Notes under the pieces: generated by a model
What the model was told of the DNA's origin: nothing
Seen by the model: the letters and a program-made list of their open reading frames with translations, nothing else
The model's database searches: none
Shown here: piece after piece, positions 6,804 through 15,033 of the stretch
How positions within the stretch are numbered: the first letter of the stretch is position 1
Layout: every line of letters starts with the position of its first letter
Program-made: the position numbers and the translations under genes
Assembly (NCBI GenBank): GCA_910584075.1
Contig: CAJTZI010000038.1
Coordinates: 1-22,154 of the forward strand
Length of the DNA stretch: 22,154 nt
Reading direction: 5' to 3'
Source of the DNA: an uncultured Oscillibacter sp.
GTDB lineage: Bacteria; Bacillota; Clostridia; Oscillospirales; Oscillospiraceae

Positions 6804-6852
6804 CGAGATCGCTCCTTTCGTGTGGACGGGAGGCGCTCCCTCCCTTTTGTGT

Positions 6853-6881
6853 AGTATAACATATGTGTTGGTTTTTGAAAA
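6853..6881 (-). promoter_or_regulatory. hpf promoter
   Basis: TTTTCA (6881-6876), a 17-bp spacer and TATACT (6858-6853) on the minus strand, 50 bp before the hpf ATG. The leader contains a small GGGAG/CTCCC stem (6828-6840). Confidence 0.7.
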
Positions 6882-7118
6882 GGGGGTTGTGGTGAAAAAG
6901 CACAATTTCTTTTTGCCCGCCTCGATTCGACAAAAGAAGTGGGAATCCGCCAAAAGCTCCTATTTACAAAACCGATTCCCAGGGTGTAAGATAATCCAGG
7001 AAGCTTTCCAATATCCCACCCGCTTGGGCCGCACGGCGCACGTCGCCGGGCGGCCCCTTTTTATGAAGCTGTGCCGCCCAAAGCCGTATACCCCAGCCGT
7101 TAACGCGGCTTCTCTCCG
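6882..7118. other. 237-bp stretch of the divergent hpf/peptidase gap without a recognised gene
   Basis: No convincing CDS. An open plus-strand frame (6793-7146) begins inside hpf upstream DNA, crosses the terminator at 7026-7062 and has no domain character. Structural elements seen are a GGGAATC/GATTCCC pairing (6942-6980 area), a GGAAGCTTTCC palindrome near 7009-7019, a weak TTTACA-18 bp-TAAGAT promoter-like pair at 6963-6992, and a strong plus-strand terminator. Together these could be a small RNA gene or the remnant of a lost gene. Confidence 0.4.
7026..7062 (+). terminator. orphan plus-strand intrinsic terminator
   Basis: GGGCCGC (7026-7032) pairs with GCGGCCC (7050-7056), and CGGCG (7034-7038) with CGCCG (7044-7048), with one A-G mismatch and a 5-nt loop; TTTTT (7058-7062) follows. 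This is a textbook terminator on the plus strand only. The nearest upstream gene on either side is divergent hpf, so no annotated transcript needs it. Confidence 0.8.
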
Positions 7119-7147
7119 TTGTCAAACCGGAGCGTTTCTGCTATAAT
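7119..7147 (+). promoter_or_regulatory. promoter of the M3 peptidase gene
   Basis: TTGTCA (7119-7124), a 17-bp spacer and perfect TATAAT (7142-7147), with an extended -10 TG at 7139-7140. The start codon is 33 bp downstream. This is the strongest-looking promoter in the window. Confidence 0.85.
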
Positions 7148-7179
7148 GGACCTATCGAAATTTCAGCGAGGTGGACACC

Positions 7180-9087
7180 GTGAAAAAACGTTTTCGTGCT
7201 TTTGAATTGGGAGCGCTCCTGCTGGCAGCCTGCCTGCTGCTGGCAGTGCCGGCCCGGGCGGCCGGCCGCTGGCCGGAAAAAGAGCACCTGCCGGTAGATT
7301 TTGCCGATATGGAGTATACCGGATACGACGGTGCCGACCTGCGGTCCGCTCTGGCCGCCCTGGAGCGGATCGCCGCCTCCTCCGCCGCCCAGACGGAGAG
7401 CGCCGCGGTCCGGGCGGAGCTGGAGGAGCTCTACGGTCAGATTCTCGCAGAGGTGGACCGGCTGTCCACCCAGTCGGCCCTGATCGGCATCCGTTACGAC
7501 GCCAACGGAGCAGATCAGGAGACCGCCGGCGAGTCCGCCGCCCTCTCCCAGCTGTCCGTCCAGATCTTCGACGAGTGCTACCGGGCTCTGGGCCTGCTGG
7601 CGGACACCCCCTACCGGGACATTCTGGAGCGGGACGCGGGGCCGGAGACCGTGGAAGAGCTGAGGAGTTATCAGGCCCTGACGGAGCGGGAGTCCGCCCT
7701 TTACGAGGAAGAGGAGCGGCTGGTGCAGTCCTACGACCAGGTCATGGCCCGGCCGGTCCAGGTGGTCTGGGAGGGCCAGATATGGACAGAGGAGTCCCTG
7801 GCCCAGGACCGTGAGCTGGATGACGGGGACTGGTGGGAGATCAGTGCCCTTTTGGAGCGGGAGCGGAACCGGGCCGCCGGGGAGATCTTCCTCCAGCTGG
7901 TGCGGGTGCGGACGGAGATCGCCAGGGAGAACGGCTACGACAGCTACGCCGACTACGCCTATCTGGAGAACTACGGCCGGGATTACACCACGGAGGACAT
8001 CGAGTCCGTCCGCCGGGCGGTGAAGCGGTACTGGGTCCCTCTGGAAGCCAGGCTGGCGGACGCCCTCTCCGAGCGGGATATGCGGGCTCTGGACGTGCGG
8101 AGCCGGGCCTGGGGGGACGATATTCTGGACGCCGTTGAGCCCTATATGGGGCGTATCGACCCGGAGCTGGCGGAGACCTTTGCCTTTATGCGGCAGTACC
8201 ACCTCTACGACATCGCCCCCAGCGACAGCAAGCTGCCGGTGGGCTACACCGTGGGCCTTCCAGCCTACGGCACCGCCTTCATCTTTGACAGCCCCTACGG
8301 GGACCACCAGGATTACAGCACCCTCATCCACGAGTTCGGCCACTTCAACGAGACCTTTCACAGCACGGAGCACGACCTGTGGTCCTCTTTCTACATCGAC
8401 GTGGGGGAGATCCACTCCCAGGGACTGGAGGTGCTGTTCACCGCCTACGCCGGTGAGATGTTCGGCCCGGAGGGCGGCAGGGCCTTCTATTGGTCTACCA
8501 TCTCCAACATGGTCAGCTCCGTCCTGGAGGGCTGTATGTACGACGAGTTCCAGACGGCGGTCTATGCGGACCCGGACATGACGCTGCAGCAGGTCAACCG
8601 CCTGTTCAAGAGCATCTCCGAGGAGTACGGCTGGGCCTATGATGAGGGCGAGGAGGAGAGCTATTTCTGGGTGGAGATCCCCCACACCTTCCAGAGCCCC
8701 ATGTACTACATCAGCTACGCCGCCTCCGCACTGTCCGCCCTGGACCTGTGGCTCATATCCCTGGAGGACCGGGACAAGGCGGTAGACATCTATCTGGAGC
8801 TTGCGGCCATGGGGATGTCCCGGCCCTACCGGGAGACCGTGGAGACCGTGGGCCTGGAGGACATCTTCCGTGAGAAGACCATGCGCCGTCTGGCGGACGG
8901 CATCCAGGACCGTCTGACGGAGGAGACCGGAGAGCGGTTCGGCGGCGGGGCCCTTCCCGTGGTCCTTCTGATGACAGCGGGCATCTGCGGAGCAGCCGGG
9001 ATCACCGTCGGCGTCCTGCTGGGATGGCGGCGCAGGCGGTGGAAGCGGGCCACGGCAGCCGCAGAGGACCCCTGGGAGCCCTTCTGA
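7180..9087 (+). CDS. exported, membrane-anchored M3-family zinc metallopeptidase
   Basis: The 635-residue protein resembles M3 oligopeptidases (oligoendopeptidase F/thimet type). Zinc site: HEFGH at 384-388 (ligands H384 and H388, catalytic E385), then EIHSQGLE beginning at E410, which matches the EAPSQMLE-like third-ligand motif of M3 enzymes. Unlike most M3 peptidases, which are cytoplasmic, it has a signal peptide (basic start KKRFR, hydrophobic core about 10-23, likely cut after ARA near 27). Near the C-terminus a membrane helix (about 590-610) is followed by RRRRWKR, so the catalytic domain should face outward and be held at the membrane. The GTG at 7180 has GAGGTGG 5 nt upstream; an in-frame GTG at 7171 would overlap that RBS. 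Probable role: trimming extracellular oligopeptides. Confidence 0.85.
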   Translation: MKKRFRAFELGALLLAACLLLAVPARAAGRWPEKEHLPVDFADMEYTGYDGADLRSALAALERIAASSAAQTESAAVRAELEELYGQILAEVDRLSTQSALIGIRYDANGADQETAGESAALSQLSVQIFDECYRALGLLADTPYRDILERDAGPETVEELRSYQALTERESALYEEEERLVQSYDQVMARPVQVVWEGQIWTEESLAQDRELDDGDWWEISALLERERNRAAGEIFLQLVRVRTEIARENGYDSYADYAYLENYGRDYTTEDIESVRRAVKRYWVPLEARLADALSERDMRALDVRSRAWGDDILDAVEPYMGRIDPELAETFAFMRQYHLYDIAPSDSKLPVGYTVGLPAYGTAFIFDSPYGDHQDYSTLIHEFGHFNETFHSTEHDLWSSFYIDVGEIHSQGLEVLFTAYAGEMFGPEGGRAFYWSTISNMVSSVLEGCMYDEFQTAVYADPDMTLQQVNRLFKSISEEYGWAYDEGEEESYFWVEIPHTFQSPMYYISYAASALSALDLWLISLEDRDKAVDIYLELAAMGMSRPYRETVETVGLEDIFREKTMRRLADGIQDRLTEETGERFGGGALPVVLLMTAGICGAAGITVGVLLGWRRRRWKRATAAAEDPWEPF

Positions 9088-9127
9088 TCCCGTTCTCTCA
9101 TAGAAATTCGGATGACGCCAGGATATG

Positions 9128-9168
9128 AAAAGGCCCCGGAGACGGATTCGTCTCCGGGGCCCCTTTTT
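9128..9168. terminator. strong bidirectional terminator between the peptidase and galM
   Basis: GGCCCCGGAGACG (9132-9144) and CGTCTCCGGGGCC (9149-9161) form a perfect 13-bp stem with a GATT loop. TTTTT follows at 9164-9168 on the plus strand, and TTTT follows on the minus strand (9131-9128). It ends both the peptidase transcript and the gal operon. Confidence 0.9.
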
Positions 9169-9170
9169 CT

Positions 9171-10187
9171 CTATCGCACTGAGAACCGCCAGGAGGTGAT
9201 TTGCCGGTACTCCTCCCCGGCCCGCAGGACAGGGGATGGGAAAGCGGGGTGGTTCACCGCGTCGGGGAAGTGCTGGGTCTCCAGACACAGTCCGCCGGCC
9301 CTGCCGTACCGGGTCCCGCCCTTGCCGGGGCGGTCCGTCAGGAAGCCGGAGGTGTAGAACTGCATCCCCTCCAGGGTGGTGCGGACCTCCAGGGCAATGC
9401 CGGTGGCGGGGCAGCAGACCTCCGCCGCCGGACCCGCTCCGCCGTCTAAGACGAAGTTGTGATCATAGCCCCGGGTGCCCTCCAGGAAGGGGTCCCCCAG
9501 CCACTCCTCCAGCAAGACCCCCCGCCGCAGGTCCAGGGGGGTGCCGTCCACAGGGGCAATCTCCCCGGTGGGCACATTGCCCGCCCCGCTGGGGGTGTAT
9601 CGTCCGGCCCGGAGAATCACCTGATGGCCTCCTATAAAGCCCGCATCGTGACCTGCCAGATTGAAGTAGGTGTGGTTGCTGAGATTCACCACCGTGTCCC
9701 GGTCGCAGGAGGCCCGGTACTCCATGGTCAAGGTCCCGTCCCGCAGGGTGTAGGTGACCTCCGCGTGAAGATTACCGGGAAAGCCCTCCTCCCCGTGGGG
9801 GGAGTCCAGGGAGAACGTGACAGAGTCCCCCCCCGTCTCATAGCTCCACAGCTTCTTGTGAAAGCCCTCCGCCCCGCCGTGGAGGGTGTTGGCCCCCTCG
9901 TTGGCGGTAAGGCGGTACTCCTCCCCCCCGATGGTAAACCGGGCTCCGCCGATGCGGTTGGCGCACCGCCCCAGGGTGCCCCCCAGGGCGGAGTTCCAGT
10001 CCCGGTACTCCGCCGGGGTGTCGTAGCCCAGGCACACATCCACGCTCCGGCCCTCCCGGTCCGGCACCCGGATGGCCCGCACCGCCGCCCCCAGAGGGAT
10101 CAGCTCCACGGATACCGGTCCGTCCGCCAGCGTCAAGAGGGGAATCTCCCACCCGTCCAGCAGTCCAAAGGATGTTTTCGTTACCAT
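9171..10187 (-). CDS. galM: aldose 1-epimerase (mutarotase)
   Basis: The 338-residue enzyme interconverts alpha- and beta-anomers of galactose/glucose, feeding alpha-galactose to galactokinase. Family marks: GRCANRIGGARF (73-84), NTLHGG (H103), SNHTYFNL (catalytic H172), GYDHNFVL (D242 region) and CLETQHFPDAVNHP (catalytic base E303). Length is normal. It starts 10 nt after the galT stop with a GAGGGAG RBS and is the last gene of the operon, 3 nt before the terminator stem-loop region. Confidence 0.93.
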   Translation of the reverse strand: MVTKTSFGLLDGWEIPLLTLADGPVSVELIPLGAAVRAIRVPDREGRSVDVCLGYDTPAEYRDWNSALGGTLGRCANRIGGARFTIGGEEYRLTANEGANTLHGGAEGFHKKLWSYETGGDSVTFSLDSPHGEEGFPGNLHAEVTYTLRDGTLTMEYRASCDRDTVVNLSNHTYFNLAGHDAGFIGGHQVILRAGRYTPSGAGNVPTGEIAPVDGTPLDLRRGVLLEEWLGDPFLEGTRGYDHNFVLDGGAGPAAEVCCPATGIALEVRTTLEGMQFYTSGFLTDRPGKGGTRYGRAGGLCLETQHFPDAVNHPAFPSPVLRAGEEYRQITSWRFSVR

Positions 10188-10197
10188 GCCGTCTCCC

Positions 10198-11703
10198 TCA
10201 CTTTACTGTCTCGATGAACCGCACAAAGGCCGCCCGACCCTCCGGGGTGCACTTGTAGACGCCGGCGTGCTCCAGCACCTGGGCGAAGACCGCGCCCACC
10301 TCTTTTTTCAGGATGTCCAGGGCGTTCTCCCGGGTAAAGGAATACCGCGTCTTCAGCTCCTCCGCCCAATCGGCGTGCTTGCCCAGCGTCTCGCCGGCCC
10401 GGAGATCCTCTCCTTGAACCAGGGCCTCCGCCAGCAGCGCCAGCTCACCCTTGAGGCGGGCGGGCAGCACCGCCAGACCCATGACCTCAATGAGGCCGAT
10501 GTTCTCCTTTTTAATGTGGTGGAGCTCCTGGTGGGGGTGGTACACGCCCAGGGGATACTCCTCCGTGGTGATGTTGTTCCGCAGCACCAGATCCAGCTCA
10601 AATTTCCCCTCCCGCATCCGGGCGATGGGGGTGATGGTGTTGTGGGGCTCGCCCTCTGTCTCGGCGAGGATGAAGGCGTCCCCGTCAGTGTACCCCCGCC
10701 AGGCGGCGAGAATATTGTCCGCCAGCTCCACCAGCCGCGCATTGTCTCCGCAGCGCAGGCGGATGACGGACATGGGCCAGCGGACGATGCCCGCCTCCAC
10801 ATCGTCAAAGCCGGGGAAGGTGACCGCCCGCTCCACGGGGGCCCGCTCCATGGCGAAGGTATACCGCCCGCCCTGGAAGTGGTCATGGCTCAAAATAGAG
10901 CCGCCCACAATGGGCAGGTCCGCGTTGGAGCCCACGAAGTAGTGGGGGAACTGTTTGATGAAATCCAGCTGCTTGCGGAAGGTTGAGCGGTCGATCTTCA
11001 TGGGTGTGTGTTCCCCGCTGAACACAATGCAGTGCTCGTTGTAGTAGACATAGGGAGAGTACTGGAAAAACCAGTCCTTCCCGTCGATGCTAACAGGAAT
11101 CACCCGGTGGTTCTGCCGGGCGGGGTGGTTCATCCGTCCGGCGTAGCCCTCGTTCTCCCGGCAGAGCTGGCACTTGGGGTAGCCGCTCTGGGGGGCCGCT
11201 TTGGCGGCGGCGATGGCCCTGGGGTCCTTCTCCGGCTTGGAGAGGTTGATGGTAATGTCCAGGTCGCCGTACTCCGTGGGGGCCACCCACTTCACGTCCT
11301 TGGCGATGCGGTAGCGGCGGATGTAGTCTGTGTCCTGGCTGAACTTGTAATACCAGTCCGTGGCCTCCCGGGGAGATTGGGCGTATTTCTCCTGAAATGT
11401 CCGGATCACCTGGGAGGGCCGGGGGGTGAGAATCCCCATCAGTCCGGTGTCAAACAGGTCCCGGCTGGTGATGTCCCCCTGGATGATCTCCCGCCGAACG
11501 GCGAACTCCGTCAGCATCCCCAAAATCTCCTCCAGCGGAGGTTCCCAGGTCCGGCGCTGCTCCGGCTCCCGGAAGTCCTCCAGCCTCATGGCGGCAAGCA
11601 GCGTGTTGACGGCCCAGGTCCGGTCCGCCGGGTCGATCAGACCTCTGGCAATGGCGTAGTCCGCCAGGGCGGCGGTGCAGGCATAAGTATTGGCATCCAT
11701 CAT
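10198..11703 (-). CDS. galT: UTP/UDP-glucose-hexose-1-phosphate uridylyltransferase, class II
   Basis: The 501-residue protein is of the longer Firmicutes class II GalT type rather than the roughly 350-residue E. coli type. It transfers UMP from UDP-glucose to galactose-1-phosphate in the Leloir pathway. Visible motifs are KCQLC (C178, C181), HPARQNHRVIPV (193-204), YNEHCIVFSGEHTPM (about 221-235) and the histidine-rich SHDHFQGG (272-279). Two adjacent ATGs (11703 and 11700) both fit the upstream GGAGCGGGAAG. It lies 15 nt downstream of galK. Confidence 0.93.
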   Translation of the reverse strand: MMDANTYACTAALADYAIARGLIDPADRTWAVNTLLAAMRLEDFREPEQRRTWEPPLEEILGMLTEFAVRREIIQGDITSRDLFDTGLMGILTPRPSQVIRTFQEKYAQSPREATDWYYKFSQDTDYIRRYRIAKDVKWVAPTEYGDLDITINLSKPEKDPRAIAAAKAAPQSGYPKCQLCRENEGYAGRMNHPARQNHRVIPVSIDGKDWFFQYSPYVYYNEHCIVFSGEHTPMKIDRSTFRKQLDFIKQFPHYFVGSNADLPIVGGSILSHDHFQGGRYTFAMERAPVERAVTFPGFDDVEAGIVRWPMSVIRLRCGDNARLVELADNILAAWRGYTDGDAFILAETEGEPHNTITPIARMREGKFELDLVLRNNITTEEYPLGVYHPHQELHHIKKENIGLIEVMGLAVLPARLKGELALLAEALVQGEDLRAGETLGKHADWAEELKTRYSFTRENALDILKKEVGAVFAQVLEHAGVYKCTPEGRAAFVRFIETVK

Positions 11704-11718
11704 AGCTTCCCGCTCCTC

Positions 11719-13002
11719 TCACATTGTTCCGTCCAGCCGGACGCCGCCCACCGGGCGGATGGTGACCGCACAGCAGCTGCCCTCGCCCAGAACAGCCCCC
11801 ATTCCCGTTTTGAATTTCTCCAGGCTCTCCAGGGGCACAAAGGCCTGGGCCGTACCGGCAAAGCCGCCGCCGTGTACCCGAACGGCTCCCCGGCCTTCCA
11901 GCAGCCGCTCCGCCAGGGCCAGCGCCGTCATCATCTCCTGATGCTCCACCGCCCCGGTGGGGACGATGTTCTGGAGGTACATTGCCGAAGACCGGCCGGA
12001 TTCCCGGACCAGCCGGAGAAATTCGTCGAAGTCTCCCGCACGCAGGGCCCGGGCCTCCGCCGCCGCCCTGCGGTTCTCCCCGTAGACGTGGAAGGCCCGC
12101 AGGACGCCCCGGTCCCCGGCGGCTCGGCGCACCTGGGGGAGCTGTGCCAGAAAGTCCTCCTCCGGCACCTCCCGCAGCACCTCTTTGCCAAAGTGCCGGC
12201 AGACGGCTTTCAGCTCCCTTGTGACGGCGGCGTATTCGTCCGTCAGGTCCGCGTGGTCCGCGCCGCTGTCGATGATGCACAGGGCGTAGCCGCCGGCGGC
12301 CAGGTCCAGGGAAATCTGTTCCACCACGGGTCTGGACGGGTCGGCGAAATCGATGGCCACCACGCCGCCAACGGAGGAGGCGGTCTGGTCCATAAGGCCG
12401 CAGGGCTTGCCGAAAAACACGTTCTCCGCGTACTGCCCAATCTGGGCAATCTCCACGGCGGAGGCGCGTCCGCCCCAGAAGAGGCCGTTCAGCATGGTGC
12501 CCATCAGCACCTCAAAGGCGGCGGAGGAGCTCAGACCGCTGCCGCCGGGGACGTCAGAGACCATATAGGCCTCCACGCCGCCCACCGGGCACCCCAGCTC
12601 TTTCATCCTGGCGGCCACCCCCCGAATCAGGGCGGCGGTGGTGTTCTCCTCCCCCGGAACCGGGGTCAGGCGGTCCAAATCCACCAAAATCAGAGGGTAG
12701 CCCTCCGACTGGACCCGGATGACGCCGCTGTCATTGACCGCGGCGGCGGCCAGAATGTCCAAATCCACCCCGGCGGCCAGCACCCGCCCGTGCTGATGGT
12801 CCGTGTGGTTGCCCCCCAGCTCCGTGCGGCCGGGGGCGCTGAAAAGGGCCTCCGCCTCTTTGCCGAAGGTTCTGGCAAAGCCCTCCAGCACACCGGTGCA
12901 CCGGCTCCGTGCCGCCTCCAGCCGCGCCGCGCCGTAGAGACTTTGCAGGGTCTCATCCAGGCCGCCCTGCCGCAGCCTCATCTTCAAAGTCTGTCCTTCC
13001 AT
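11719..13002 (-). CDS. galK: galactokinase
   Basis: The 427-residue GHMP-family kinase phosphorylates alpha-D-galactose to galactose-1-phosphate. All three family motifs are present: the galactokinase signature PGRTELGGNHTDHQHG (57-72), the ATP loop VPGGSGLSSSAAFE (151-164) and RVHGGGFAGTAQAF (375-388). The catalytic aspartate is in CGLMDQ (D205). About 30 extra residues precede the signature compared with shorter family members. The ATG at 13002 has GAGGAG 8 nt upstream. A 48-bp gap separates it from the upstream binding-protein gene, with no promoter or terminator seen there. Confidence 0.95.
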   Translation of the reverse strand: MEGQTLKMRLRQGGLDETLQSLYGAARLEAARSRCTGVLEGFARTFGKEAEALFSAPGRTELGGNHTDHQHGRVLAAGVDLDILAAAAVNDSGVIRVQSEGYPLILVDLDRLTPVPGEENTTAALIRGVAARMKELGCPVGGVEAYMVSDVPGGSGLSSSAAFEVLMGTMLNGLFWGGRASAVEIAQIGQYAENVFFGKPCGLMDQTASSVGGVVAIDFADPSRPVVEQISLDLAAGGYALCIIDSGADHADLTDEYAAVTRELKAVCRHFGKEVLREVPEEDFLAQLPQVRRAAGDRGVLRAFHVYGENRRAAAEARALRAGDFDEFLRLVRESGRSSAMYLQNIVPTGAVEHQEMMTALALAERLLEGRGAVRVHGGGFAGTAQAFVPLESLEKFKTGMGAVLGEGSCCAVTIRPVGGVRLDGTM

Positions 13003-13050
13003 AAAGTCGCTCCTCTTTCTTCAACTTTTCCCGGCCTGCGCCCCGGTCTC

Positions 13051-14076
13051 TCAGGAAGCCTCCGGCAGAAACTCCGCCAGATTCTCCCGGGTTACCGCCG
13101 TGTGCTGCCGCCAGCAGTATTTTCCGTCCTCCAGCTCCACCGCCGGGGCCTCTCCCCGGGCCAGGGCGCAGCTGAGGGCCAGAATATCCTCCGCCTGTCC
13201 GGAGGCGTCGTTGAGAACGGTCCCCCGCAGGGTGCCCTCCTCCACCGCCCGAAGGGCCGGGGCCGTGGCGTCCACTCCCACGATGAAGGGCATCTCCTCC
13301 GGCTCCATCCCCGCGTCCAGGCAGGCGTCAATGGCCCCCAGGGCCATGTCGTCGTTGTTGGCGAACACCACCTCAATGGCGTCCCCCAGCTCCTCCAGCC
13401 AGCGCTGCATCCGGAGCCGCGCCGGTCCCCGCTGCCAGTCGGCGGCGTTGTTGGAGAGCTTCTCCATAGGCACCCCGGCTGCGGTCAGAGTGCGGACGCT
13501 GTGCTCTGTCCGCAGCAGGGAGTCCTGGTGGCCCGGCTCTCCCTCCAGCATCACATACTGCAAAACGCCGTCGCCGCTCCGGTCCAGGGCTGCGGCATCC
13601 GCCCGCCAGGCATCCAGCACCAGTCCTCCCTGGATGCGGCCCGCCTCGTCCGCCCGGGTGCCCACATAGAATGCGTACTCCCAGCGGTTCAGATCCTCCT
13701 CCACCGGCTCACGGTTGAAAAACACCACCGGCACTCCGGCCCCCTGGGCCTTGTCGATGATCACCGCCGCCGCTGTCCGGTCCACAATGTTGACGCAGAT
13801 GACATCGTATCCCTTGTCCAGGAACTGATCCACCTGCTCGTTCTGGGTGGTCTGACTCCCCCGGCCGTCCACCACATTCAGGTTGATCTTCACGCCCCGG
13901 GCCTGCTCCTCCTCCAAAACCGCCTGCTGGAGATACTGGGAGAGGCTGGTGATGAAGGTGTCGTCCTGCCGGTACAGGGCCACGCCCACCCGAATGGTGG
14001 CGTCCCGCTGTCCGCCGCAGGCGGCGAGAAACAAAAGCGCCGATGCCAGCGCTGCGGCACACCGTCTTTTCAGCAT
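13051..14076 (-). CDS. MglB-like galactose/glucose-binding lipoprotein, operon-internal copy
   Basis: The 341-residue type I periplasmic binding protein has a lipobox LAAC (C20). Marks shared with MglB: TIRVGVALYRQDDTFI, the DVICVNIVDRTAA segment, FFNREP, a calcium-loop-like DRSGDGVLQ followed by LEGEPGHQDSLLRTEHSV, the VVFANNDDMALGAIDA segment and GVDATAPAL. It is clearly related to the window-edge MglB but divergent. It starts 12 nt after the upstream sensor gene and lies in the regulator/Leloir operon rather than beside an ATPase. It may feed sugar to the Mgl transporter or serve as a ligand-loaded partner of the sensor kinase; the sequence does not decide. Confidence 0.85.
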   Translation of the reverse strand: MLKRRCAAALASALLFLAACGGQRDATIRVGVALYRQDDTFITSLSQYLQQAVLEEEQARGVKINLNVVDGRGSQTTQNEQVDQFLDKGYDVICVNIVDRTAAAVIIDKAQGAGVPVVFFNREPVEEDLNRWEYAFYVGTRADEAGRIQGGLVLDAWRADAAALDRSGDGVLQYVMLEGEPGHQDSLLRTEHSVRTLTAAGVPMEKLSNNAADWQRGPARLRMQRWLEELGDAIEVVFANNDDMALGAIDACLDAGMEPEEMPFIVGVDATAPALRAVEEGTLRGTVLNDASGQAEDILALSCALARGEAPAVELEDGKYCWRQHTAVTRENLAEFLPEAS

Positions 14077-14088
14077 CGCACTCCCTCC

Positions 14089-15033
14089 TCACCACGTCAC
14101 CGGAAACAGCAGCTTCTGGTGCTCCGGCTCGTACATATTCTCCCGCCGCACCGTGAAAAAGGGCAGCGGCTCCAGGGCCTCCGCCGTCTCCCGACGGGCT
14201 GTCCGTGCCGCGGACTCCACCGCTAGGTAGCCGGTGGAAAAGGCGTTCTGGGCCAGGATGGAGGTGATGCGACCCTGCTCCAGCCCCGCGGCGATGGCCG
14301 CCGTGGACCCGGCGCCGTAGAGCAGCGGCGGGTCCTCCAGGCGGGAGACGGCCGCCGCCGACCGCTCCAGGCTGGAGGCCTCAAAGGCGATCACCGCCTG
14401 GATGCCCCCCTGTGACAGCGCCTCCGTCAGGGCGTCCGCCGTCCCGGCGAAATACCGGACCTCCCGGCCCTCGGCTTGCAGCAGCGCCTCCGCCGCCGTC
14501 AGGCGGTCCCCCACGCCGCTGCGCTGGGAGGCGGCCGTCACCAGCAGCACCGTGCCGCCGCTGGGGACGCCGTTCAGCGCCGCCCGGCCCAGGGCCTCTC
14601 CCAGGGCGGCATTGTCCACACCCACGTAGCCCGCCGTATCCGCCATATCCGTCTCCAGCGTCACCAGCGCGGCCCTGGAGGACGCCGCGCGCACCTCCTG
14701 CGCCAGGGCCTCCCGGTCCGCCGGGAAGAGCAGAATGGCGCTGGCGCCGCTCTCCACCTCCCGCCGGAGGAGCTGCTCCTGCTCCTGGGCGCTGTCGGAC
14801 TGGCCGGGATACAAAAACCGCAGCTCCACGTTCAGGTCCGCCGCCGCCTGCTCCATGCCCTGGCGGGCGGTGGCCCAGGCAGAGCCGTCGGCCTCCCGGG
14901 CGATGACCGACATCTCCAAAAGCTCCGGCCGCCGCTGGATCTGCGCAGGATAGAGGACCAGCAGCAAAAGCAGCAGCAGCACCCCCAGCATCAGCAGGGG
15001 CAGAACCCACCGGGTAAACCGTCTTCCGCTCAC
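14089..15033 (-). CDS. membrane-anchored periplasmic-binding-like sugar sensor
   Basis: The 314-residue protein has an uncleaved-looking leucine-rich N-terminal helix (about 9-28; no lipobox, no clear cleavage site) followed by a type I periplasmic binding fold. Visible features are MSVIAREADGSAWATARQGMEQAAADLN, then ASAILLFPADREAL, AGYVGVDNAALGEALG and the hinge-like LYGAGSTAAIAAGL. It starts with a GTG that overlaps the kinase stop (GTGA, 15030-15033), with AAAGGAGGGGG just upstream, so kinase and sensor are translationally coupled. This layout matches XylFII, the anchored xylose-binding partner of the LytS kinase in clostridia. I infer an accessory ligand sensor for the kinase, probably for a hexose. 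Confidence 0.75.
   Translation of the reverse strand: MSGRRFTRWVLPLLMLGVLLLLLLLVLYPAQIQRRPELLEMSVIAREADGSAWATARQGMEQAAADLNVELRFLYPGQSDSAQEQEQLLRREVESGASAILLFPADREALAQEVRAASSRAALVTLETDMADTAGYVGVDNAALGEALGRAALNGVPSGGTVLLVTAASQRSGVGDRLTAAEALLQAEGREVRYFAGTADALTEALSQGGIQAVIAFEASSLERSAAAVSRLEDPPLLYGAGSTAAIAAGLEQGRITSILAQNAFSTGYLAVESAARTARRETAEALEPLPFFTVRRENMYEPEHQKLLFPVTW

Noticed and set aside
6793..7146. Plus-strand 117-codon frame between hpf and the peptidase
   Set aside because: It runs through the terminator at 7026-7062 and the peptidase promoter, starts inside the hpf leader and shows no family motif.
7141..9288. Long minus-strand open frame (715 codons) opposite the M3 peptidase
   Set aside because: The plus-strand frame has a promoter, RBS, signal peptide and HEFGH zinc site; the opposite frame is repetitive G/V/L/P/H-rich sequence and spans the terminator at 9128-9168.
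11008..14226. Very long plus-strand open frame (1072 codons) opposite galT, galK and the binding-protein gene
   Set aside because: It is an antisense shadow produced by GC-rich codon use. It lacks domain character and is contradicted by complete galK, galT and binding-protein motifs on the minus strand.
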